From positions 6,904,501-6,968,500 of the forward strand of contig JANTQA010000012.1 of assembly GCA_027625915.1 (NCBI GenBank): a stretch of DNA of 64,000 bases, read 5' to 3'. Shown here one piece after another: positions 1 to 8,645 of this stretch (position 1 is the stretch's first letter; each line of letters begins with the position of its first letter). Source of the stretch: Anaeramoeba flamelloides. Its lineage: Eukaryota > Metamonada > Anaeramoebidae. The position numbers were made by a program, and so were the translations under genes. The notes beneath the pieces are model-generated. The model was not told where the DNA came from. It did not search any database and saw nothing but the letters and a program-made list of their open reading frames with translations.

Positions 1-67
1 TTATTTTTATTGGGGTTTCCTTTTTTTTTCTCAAGAAAAGAATTTTTTTTTTTTTTTTTATTATAAA

Positions 68-347
68 GTCAAAAAGCTGAAAAATAATCATGGGTGTGGT
101 TCTAATTTGGTTGAAAAGGTATTGAAGAATAGAAATCGTTGTGACAATTGTTTTTCTCTGAATAAGCAATTGTATTGTATGGGGACAACTTCTAGCAGGT
201 ATAGTGATGATGTCTAATACTGATATCAACTTTTGTCAAGTAAGAGATCACATAAACAATTGTTACAATAGTGATGATTTAGAAGTTTTAAACAGAATCA
301 AAACAAAAGGAAATAATGTTAACCCATTCAACACTAGGGGTTCGTAA
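68..347 (+). other. Coding-like fragment at left edge, two overlapping frames
   Basis: Two plus frames read open here with a less A/T-biased composition than the surroundings. One runs 68-217 and contains a cysteine cluster (RNRCDNC...LYC); the other runs 162-347 and ends NPFNTRGS before TAA. Both cannot be one exon. A possible splice acceptor (ATAAAG) precedes the first. It could be the last exon of a gene starting outside the window. It could also be the decayed C-terminus of a LINE ORF, because a LINE-tail repeat follows at 419 and the ending IKTKGNNV loosely resembles IKKKGSQI at the end of the LINE ORF near 18.8 kb. I cannot choose between these and assign no function. Confidence 0.3.
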
Positions 348-2019
348 GAAAAAAAAAAAAAATTAATTATATTCAGCTTGTTTTATTTGTTATTTTTACT
401 ATCTTTTATTTATTTCCAGAAAACTAAATTGAGTTTAAAATACTTCTAATGACTGTAATTAAAAGATTCAATTGACTACTCTTTGAATTGGAAGTCCCAA
501 ATTTAGTCACTTCAAAACTCTCTCTTTAACAGATTAAGAACTTTTAACCACTTAAACCTTACCAATAAATCCCGAAGAATTCTCTTTTATTTCTTACCTT
601 ACTTTCTCTTTCTCTTTTCTTTTTTAATGAAAAATTATTTTTATTTTTTTTTTTTCAAGCAAAGTAATCAATATATTATAGTATAACCATATTATAACCA
701 GTTCAAAAAAAAAAAAAAAAAAAATAACAGCTATCATTTCAATTAACTATGAGCTAATTTTATGAACCCATCTCTCTCAATTATAAAAAAATGATTTTTT
801 GATATTTTTTGTTTGATAATTATCTGAATTCCTTTCAATTATAAATAATAATTTTTGAAAAAATATGAAATATTTTTTTTTTATGTTGGGCAAAATTTAA
901 AGTCTCCATGATTTTCTTGTATGTTATATTTTGTAATAAGTTTAGCTTTTGAGATACCAACTTGCTAGGTTAAGTAAGTTTAAAATTTCAAAATAAAATA
1001 CACAAATTGAGATTTTATGTAATAAACTCTGTTAATTTGTTCCATATATTTTTCAACAAATAGTAACTTAAATTTAAGAATCCGATTAATCAAAATTGGA
1101 AAATCACAAATAGTTGAAATGTTCCAGATCTTCTATATCACAAAAAACAAAGGTTATAATTAAACAATGAACTGGCCTACTAAACGCATTCACAACAGCT
1201 TTATTTTAGATAACCCTTCGCAGATTATCAAAAAATGTATTGGGAAAAATGAATTTATTGTATTAAAATATCAACAAACCAAAATAATTGAATCACAATA
1301 AGATCACTATTAATTGTAAAATAAAAAGATCAAAATTTTTATTCAACTTTCCAAAATAATCACCATCACTTAAAAAATCAAATAAGTCATCAAAAGTTCC
1401 AATTCTAAAAGGGAAATTCTTAATTTAAACTGATTTATTGTTAAAAAAAAATTTCAAATATTAACTGGTTTTAAATCAAACATTTTTTAGAAAGCTGAAT
1501 GAAATTTTCTTCCATTAATTTTGCAACAAATAGTTGAACTGTTCATTAGAAATTCTTTTAAAACTGATTTGAACTTTCAGAATTATCATCTGCACAATTC
1601 TCATTTCCCAGATTCTTTCAAATTTTTGCAAATTTAAAATACTAGATAGAAATTTATTTATGTAAAAAAGTGGAAAAAAATAATTTGTAACAGACAACTT
1701 TCAGAATTGAATTTAAATTTTCAAGTCTACCTTACACTAAGAAGAATATTTGGTTACTTTCAATAATCTGAAACTCTTCTTATTAAAATCGTCAACCCAA
1801 AAATGCCTAAATTACAAGTTCTCAAAATAAAAATTCAAAAACTTTTAAAATGGGAAAAGTTTTTGTGCCTTGATCTTTTTAATCAAATTTTTTAAAATTT
1901 GTAAAGACAATTGTTTTAGGATTATAAAATGTTTTCACCATTTTGAGGTAATTCTACAATTGATAAATTCGTATATTGATCATTTTTTAAAAGTTTTTTA
2001 TTAGATATAATTTTCTTTT
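348..2019. other. Gene-free stretch with LINE-tail copy
   Basis: Apart from the LINE-tail repeat at 419-573 I see no gene, RNA or clear repeat. The sequence is A/T-rich with T and A runs. A short phrase (CAAATAGTTGAA) recurs near 1110 and 1525, too short to interpret. Confidence 0.5.
419..573 (+). mobile_element. LINE 3'-tail copy (5'-truncated)
   Basis: This block, starting AGAAAACTAAATT and ending ACCAATAAA, recurs at 44060-44213 (same strand) and, inverted, at 18469-18612, where it lies directly behind the 3' end of a LINE coding fragment on the same strand as that fragment. I therefore read it as the LINE 3' untranslated tail, with AATAAA as its polyadenylation signal. That placement is inference from co-linearity at the 18.5-kb copy. 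Confidence 0.55.
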
Positions 2020-2437
2020 ATGACCGATCAATTAAAACAAATTGCGACTGGGTTACTGTTAATTGGAACAGGAGCTGTTGTTTATTCAACATACCAAAAA
2101 AAGATACAGCACGAAGAAATTTTACAATCACAACAAGGTATTTTAAATTGATTTTTCTTTGTATTTGTTTCCCCAAAATCTGTTTCTCAAAAATTTAAAA
2201 AAAAATTTCTCTTTATTTCTTTTTGACATATTTTAAGAAATCATAACAACACTGACTGAAATGTGCTCGAATTGTGGATCAGCGCCAAAAGAAGAAAAAA
2301 AGAAAAAAAAAGACAAAAAGAAAAAAAAAGATAAGAAAGGAAAAAAAGACAAAAAAGGAAAAAAAGATAAGAAAGGAAAGAAAAAGAAAAAAGAGAAGAA
2401 ACCAAAAAAAGATAAAAAAAAAAAGAAAAAGAAATAG
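2020..2437 (+). CDS. Small membrane protein with CxxC and lysine-rich tail
   Basis: Two exons, 2020-2137 and 2238-2437, joined across a 100-bp GT-AG intron (donor G|GTATTT, acceptor TTTTAAG) in phase 1, giving 105 residues and a TAG stop. Residues 9-26 (ATGLLLIGTGAVVYSTY region) form one hydrophobic segment, followed by a short polar linker with KK, then EMCSNCG, whose CxxC could bind metal or form a disulfide. The last 50 or so residues are almost only Lys with regular Gly and Asp (KKDKKGKKDKKG). The start is the first ATG and is preceded by a T-rich leader. I do not recognise a family. A single-pass protein with a basic, acidic-lipid- or nucleic-acid-binding tail is plausible but unproven. 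The intron-exon phase fit and the non-repetitive N-terminus argue for a real gene; the tail could be expanded low-complexity sequence. Confidence 0.6.
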
Positions 2438-3338
2438 AAATAATAAACCAGTTAAGTAAAGAAGAGAACTAACTCCAAAAATGTTGGCTTTAAAAGTGTA
2501 CTATGCTCTATATAAATCCAAAAAAAAAAAAAAAAAAGCTCTAAAAAGAATGATCTTGTTCATTTAACAAAAAGAAATTCCATAATTTGAACCACCTAAT
2601 GCATTTGAATTGTTTAACACTAAACATTTGTTACTTGATCACTTTTTTTTTTTTGTTTTATTTTTTTTATTATTTAAACTTTTTTTGAACTCAAAAGATT
2701 TATTGACTTTTTTCATCCAACTACCAGTTCTTCAAAATAAAAATCAAACCTATAATTTCTGAGTTTCTAAACTTCAAAAGAATAACCATTAATAGGAACA
2801 TTTTAAAACATTTCTAAACATTTTGTAGAAATTAAGTGAAGAAAACAATTGATTTACAGTGATCAAAATAATACGTGCCAAAAGACTTTAATCGTGTTTC
2901 AAAATATAATACGTGCATTTTTTTCTGCTTTTTACACCATGGAACATCCAATTTACTGCCCAGTAGTATACCTATATTCAAATCAATTTTGAAAGTTAAT
3001 TACTTGATGATTTTAATAAATTTTATTTGGGATATGCAAAATTTGTTCAAAATTTTCCATATTTTTCTCATTTTTTGAAATTTATTGTATTTTTTTGAAG
3101 AAATTTTTTCTCAAAGTCACTCTTTTTTATGAGTACCAAATTTTCCCAATTAATCCTTCTTCACAAGTTTAAATATGAATGTTGTAAAAAATAGAGTTTT
3201 TACAATTTTGGAGATAAATAATGAGTTCCATTATTTATCCAAATTTTGGTTATAGTAAATATAATATCGTTTTATCTTCATAGACTAATTTTAATTTTAA
3301 TCAAAAAATCCTTTTGTGAGTAACAATCTTTCAATTTT

Positions 3339-4254
3339 TTAAGGGACTAGTCTATATTAATTTTTTTTTTCTCCAATAACTAAATAAGGAATCCTTATTT
3401 TGAAATATGTTTAAAATTGAAAATAGACAGGTTTTTTCAATGTTAGAACTTTTAATTCTTGTTTTTTTAAAATTTTACAATTCTGCCAAAAAAAGTGACT
3501 TTTAAAAATTTTTTTTTAAAAAAAGATCTTAAACGGATGAGAATTTTTTGATTAATTTTGGTTTTAATTATTTTCTCAAAAATAATATTTATTCTCATTT
3601 TTAAAAACGAAAAAATAATTTAAAACTGGTGAATATTTTCTCCTTCACTTCTATTCATCCAACTTGAATGTATAAAGAACTCAATTTGTTTTATCAATTA
3701 TTACTTTTTTAAAAAAATAGTTCTTATTCTTTTCTTTGATTTTTTTTTGACTCTGACAAAAACTTTTGGGATGGTAATTTGGGAACACTTAAAAAAACTT
3801 CAAATTCAACAAAAACAAAAGAGTGTAAACTCAAAAAGTAGATTCATGAAAAAAAAGAATGGTACAAGAAAAGAAAGAAAATCTTTTATTAAGAGTAAAG
3901 CATATATTGTATATTTTTTTCGAATCAAACTATGTTTTCATGCAAATCCAAAAAAACGCTTTCAGGTTTATTTTCCAAACTATTTTTTGTAGGTCTTCCA
4001 CAAACATAACAAGGTTTTGCTTTCTTATTCATATTTTTTTTTATTTTTTGTATTTTTGCGAAAAGTTGAAAAAATGCAAAAATTTTTTATTTCTATAAAA
4101 ACAATAACTAAATTTAATGAATGTCATTTATCGAGATTTCATTACTATACCAAGAATTTTTTCACTTTGATTTGAAATCTAAGTAATTGGCAAAAAAAAT
4201 TCTAAATCTCAATTCTATTTACCTAAAAAAATTTAATATAGACTAGTCCCTTAA
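3339..4254. mobile_element. TTAA-flanked TIR DNA transposon remnant
   Basis: Perfect 22-bp inverted ends at 3339-3360 and 4233-4254 read TTAA, then GGGACTAGTCTATATT on each strand. If TTAA is the duplicated target, the site preference matches piggyBac-like transposons (known for TTAA), although their ends usually begin CCC, not GGG, so the superfamily is uncertain. The subterminal sequence (AATAGACAGG side and ATCTAAGTAATT side) matches the short relative at 8283-8462, so this copy looks like the same element with about 700 bp of extra interior, which includes a tiny minus-strand ORF. Confidence 0.6.
3925..4032 (-). CDS. 35-residue CxxC ORF inside the TTAA element
   Basis: A minus-strand ATG opens MNKKAKPCYVCGRP and continues to a TGA after 35 codons. 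The composition (Cys, Pro, Arg, Asp, His) is unlike the A/T noise around it, and PCYVCG is a typical zinc-knuckle half. It may be a first exon or residual piece of a transposase whose other half is deleted. No partner Cys/His pair follows within the ORF. Family unknown; expression unproven. Confidence 0.3.
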   Translation of the reverse strand: MNKKAKPCYVCGRPTKNSLENKPESVFLDLHENIV

Positions 4255-4276
4255 AAAAAATCATTTTTCAAACAAG

Positions 4277-4900
4277 GTATTGATAATACAATGACACTTT
4301 TCAAAAATAATCAAAACCAAGGTGTTTCTTTTATTGTAACTAAAATTTGGATAAATGCAGGTAACTTTTTTTTTATCTTGAAAATTATAAAAACTCTATT
4401 TTTTACAACATTCATATTTAAACTCGTGATTGTTGAATTTCTTTTTTTGAATAATAGAACTTTAATGAATCAATGACATATTTACTTACGATTTATTGTT
4501 GGTTTCCATATTCGGTTAATGTATAGATCTTCTTTAACAAAAAAACATGCTTTTTATTTTGAAACATGGATTTAACCTTTTGCTTACATATTATTTTGAG
4601 GGATCATCAAATAACAAAACACATAAATAGATATTTAATTTGAATAAGAGCGATTATTGAATAATAATAAATAAATTCAAATTCTGCTCATTACTTTGAT
4701 AATTATCTCTTCATCGTGTATAAATTGGGCTATCAAAAACAGTTCCAAATTCCTTCTTAAAAAAAGATAATTAAAAAATGTTAAGTTTGTTTTTATTCAA
4801 ATAAAATACTATTAACAAAAGTTTATAGAAAATTTTTTATCTGGCTAACGAAGCATTTACATTTGATTATTTTTGAAAAGTGTCATTGTATTATCAATAC
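4277..4900. repeat. Perfect 39-bp inverted repeat pair
   Basis: 4277-4315 and 4862-4900 are exact reverse complements (core AATGACACTTTTCAAAAATA). The similarity continues outward, with a small gap, through AAAAATCATTTTTCA, to about 4254 and 4917. The left arm abuts the TTAA element, so the fold-back structures overlap. It may be a MITE of about 620-660 bp; no coding sequence is seen inside. Confidence 0.6.
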
Positions 4901-5624
4901 TGAAAAATGATTTTTAGAGAACCAGGAGATTTTCATACTTTGAGTGGATATTACCAGCGCCACTCAAATTTGTGAAAAAAAGATAATTATATCACAGAGA
5001 TCTATCAAATATTTCGGAAAATACTACATAACCAAAGACAATCAAAAAATTTTAAAACACCTAAAAACACCCTTTGAAGAACTTTTTAGATATTCTCTTA
5101 ACATTAAACTTGATTGAATGGTAAAAATATAATTTTTTATGGTTGTTGTATTTTTTTTTTAACTGACAATATAAAAATCAAAAATTGAAAATTTTGTGGG
5201 AAATAATATTCTACTTTTTTTGTGAAAAAAATTGGTATCTTAGATATCTGAGAAAACTGTAACATTTCTTAACTTTGTTAAAATGTATTAATTAATAAGA
5301 GAAAATGTCTTAGTAATGACAATTTCAAATTGGATATCATTTCTAAAAGCAAATAGAACAAAAATTTTGTCTCTTTATGAAATTTCAAAAATAAATTAGT
5401 AATAAAAAATCATGTATAAATGTACTATACCTAAGTTAACCTATACCTAACCCTATTAAACTCTCATCCCAAAAGTATAAATTAGTTTAATTTAAAAACA
5501 ATATACCCATCCTATTCCAAACCAAAAATTTACTGAAAAACACGTGTAATCGCCACTAACAAGTATTTAAATATTTAAAAAACCCAAAAGGCACAAAAAC
5601 TCTTTAGGGTTAAAGTAAAAGATT

Positions 5625-5627
<3 letters not shown>

Positions 5628-5655
<28 letters not shown>
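5628..5655. repeat. TA microsatellite
   Basis: About 14 uninterrupted TA units. Similar tracts occur at the ends of the 1.5-kb element copies (34.1, 35.6, 51.3 and 52.8 kb) and at 54.5 and 61.0 kb. Confidence 0.85.
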
Positions 5656-5660
<5 letters not shown>

Positions 5661-6465
5661 TGTCTTGTAGAAAAATTATTATTTTATCATAAACATTTAT
5701 CTCTAGAATCTACTCTTTCTTCAAAAATTTTCAGAATTTTTTCAAGACAATTTAAAATTATTTCAAGTATTTTCAATTTTTCCATTATTTTTTTGGAATA
5801 TTTCAAATATCTAATTAGAGAAAATACTTTAATAATTTTTTTTATTAAAGTTATTGTTGAAATTAATACTTAAATGATTTGAGAAATAGTGTAACTCGAA
5901 TAATTGATATTAATCAAAGGGTACATGAATAAATTACAAGATTACATTGTAAATATCGTGTAAACATATCTTTACCTTTTCAGAAGGTAATTAGAAAGAT
6001 TATTTTTCCAAATAAATTTATTGAAATCAAGATTGAAAAAAATTTTTTTCCAATTAAGGTATCTTTTTGAATAATTTGTTTTTAATTATCTTCTTCATTT
6101 GAATAAGAAAAAATAGTTGATTAACGTTTAAATGCTTATTCCATTTCATATTTATTATTATTATTACATCAAAATACTTATTTTGGAAATCTCTATTCAA
6201 GAATTATTTTTTCAAATATTTTACTCAAACAAAACCAAAATAAAGAATAATATTCAAAGATTAAAGAAAAGGGATTGAATTAAAAATTCAAAAAAAAAAA
6301 AAAAAAAAAAAATTCAAAACAAGAAAAAGGAAAACACGGTTAAAAAATTGAAATTTAAATTCTTTTACCTTTTGATTTTTACAATAGGGACCGAAAAATA
6401 ATTATTTAGAAACCAAATAAACAAATCAAGAAATCATTTAACTCTAATATAGAATTTTGAATAAT

Positions 6466-7000
6466 ATAAACCCCGTTCCAAAAATTTGGACACACCCAAA
6501 ATCAAAAATAGGTAAAAAAAAACACCCAATTTATTGTATTTTTCCAAACCTAATATAAACCCACATTTAAGTTACCCAGTACTAATATTTTAATAAGTAA
6601 TCATTTTAACCCAAATAAAAGAAAAAAATATAAAACTCAAAAATAAAATCAGGTGTGTCCAAAATAATGAAACTAGCTGAACAAAAAATGTATTGGTAAA
6701 TTTGTTGAAATTTCATAAACAATTATTGATCGATCAAATGATTCGATACTATCTACCAATTGTATGTGATTTTTCAATTTAACAAACTTAACACTAACTT
6801 TCTACCAACCATTGAAAAAAAATTCGAGATCTAAGGAAAAAGATTGCGTAACTGCAAAAAAAAAAATGAAAACAAAACAAAAAAGACAAAAAATGAAATA
6901 ATTTTTAAAATCAAAATTCTTTCCAATTCGAATTTAAAGTGCAGTAATGATGTTCTTTCCACTGTTTAAACTATGTCCAAATTGTTGGATTCTAGTTTAT
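6466..7000 (+). mobile_element. Mariner-like non-coding element, copy 1
   Basis: Begins TATAAACCCCGTTCC with AATTTGGACACACCC and ends TATGTCCAAATTGTTGGATTC, giving imperfect inverted ends that share the AATTTGGACA core typical of Tc1/mariner-type termini. A second terminus-like phrase (GGTGTGTCCAAAATAATG) sits internally near 6651, suggesting an inner 350-bp unit plus a 180-bp extension. Copies occur at 18380-20218 (split), 35641-36184 (inverted) and about 63345-63780 (inverted, partial). No transposase ORF remains. Confidence 0.6.
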
Positions 7001-8282
7001 TATTTTCATGAACCAAATCGAACATAGATAAATTAATTAAAAATGGTAATCAAAAAACTTTTGGAGACAATTCTTTAGAAATATCCAATAATTCTTCACT
7101 GAAAAATTTTATCCATGAAAAGTTTTTCCATACAAATCGAAAAATAAAATTATAGTTAAAGAAGAAGTAATGGTATCAAATTAAATAAAAAAAATTAAGA
7201 AATAGATCTAATTAATATTTATTTTTTAATGATAAATTTGTTAATTGTTTTTATTTTTCATTTAAAATATTGTGGGTAAATATTCTAATACTAGGAAATC
7301 CAACAAAACTCATAGTTATTAAAATATGAATATAATTGATTTAAAGAAATTATTTAAATGGTTAAATTAGGGTAAAAAGTTCTAGAAATTAGTTAATTGT
7401 ACACTTACTCCAATAAGGATTATTTAAGTTCATTAAGAATTCTGAAAATTAAATAAATTGTTTTAAGAAGTAACACCATATTAATTTTCCATGATTAAAA
7501 TTTTTGAAAAATCCTGGTAAAAATCAAAACAATAATTTTACATTACGTGAATTTAAATCAATTTACAAAAAAGGTTATATCCGGTGATTGTATGAGTAAT
7601 AAGTTTCATTATTGGTTTTGTATAGATAGTACTGTTTTGGAATATTTTGTTTATTTTTTTTTTTATTTCATTTTTGTTTTTTATATTTAACTAAAACAAA
7701 ATCAAATTCTCAAGTGTATTTTTTTTTTCTATAAATTTATTTTTTATTATTTTTCTACTTTTAATTTTAATACAAATTTATAAAAGATAGTTTTCAACTT
7801 AAAAGTCTGAATATTGTTTACCCAACCTTTTAGATTTGTCTCAAAATGTATCTTTTTTTTCAAAAATTGTTCGAATATTGGACCAAAACAAGTCATCTTT
7901 GTTAATTGATAAGGTATAAATATTTAGTACTATTTCGAAAATTGGATTTTTTGGAGAGACTTGAAAGAGGGAGAACAAAAATTATTTACTTTCAATAGCA
8001 ACATACTTAGATTTGAGACCTATCCTTTTTCTTATAAAAACAAATAAATTCTGGAAAAAAAATTGCCTCCTTTTCCACTTTGAAATTGTTTTACAGAGTT
8101 TAAACTAAAGAACTTTATTAGTTTAAATGTAAAAACATTTATAAATTTAGTTGATCTCAAAATATTCTATGTCAAAAAATGTTATCAAGGTGTAAACTAT
8201 TTAGTTTATAAGTTTTAGAAAAATGGAACTTAAACAAAAAAGTTTTTAACTTTTTTTGAATTTATTAAAATCATCAAACCAC

Positions 8283-8462
8283 TTAAGGGAAAAGTCTCTT
8301 CTATTTTTTTTTTGTCAAAATTTTAAACAAGGATTCCTAATCTAGTAATACGTTTAATATTGAAAATAAACAGGGATCTTTCAAATCTAAGTAATTTACA
8401 AAAAATTTTCTCAATCTCTATTAAATTTAGATAAAAAAATTTAATCGAGATTAGTCCCTTAA
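8283..8462. mobile_element. Short TTAA-flanked MITE (180 bp)
   Basis: Starts TTAAGGGAAAAGTCTC and ends TTAGTCCCTTAA. Its two halves align with the ends of the 916-bp element at 3339-4254, including AAGGATTCCTA, GAAAATAAACAGG and AATCTAAGTAATT. It lies 180 bp before the ATG of the next gene, so it may form part of that gene's promoter region. Confidence 0.6.
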
Positions 8463-8645
8463 AAAGTAATTTTATCGAAAGAATATTTTGTCTCTTGTGG
8501 AGAAAAAAGCAAATCAAATGGAAAATCAAAAAAAGAAATTTTAAAACTAAATTGGAATTCTTCCATATTTAAATCGAAGGGTAATTGTTTTGCAAAAGAA
8601 TATTTTTCATTTTTTCAAATCTTTCTAAAAATCTTTTTTTTTCAA

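Larger units (their letters stand above)
3166..4424. repeat. Outer inverted repeat arms (about 90 bp each)
   Basis: The arm at 3166-3259 is matched in reverse complement by 4330-4424: both contain AGTTTAAATATGAATGTTGT, then AAAAAATAGAGTTTTT, and further in ATTTATCCAAATTTT. The arms lie nearly symmetrically around the TTAA-flanked element at 3339-4254, so the whole 1.26 kb can fold back on itself. Confidence 0.65.
2438..8645. other. Intergenic stretch rich in fold-back repeats
   Basis: No host gene is visible over about 6.2 kb. It holds nested inverted repeats at 3166-4424, a TTAA-flanked element at 3339-4254, another inverted pair at 4277-4900, a TA microsatellite at 5628-5655, a mariner-like element at 6466-7000 and a short TTAA-flanked element at 8283-8462. 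Between these I see only A/T-rich sequence. Confidence 0.55.

Noticed and set aside
5425-5460. CCTAA-like phrases resembling telomere repeats
   Set aside because: Spacing is irregular and only three or four partial units occur.
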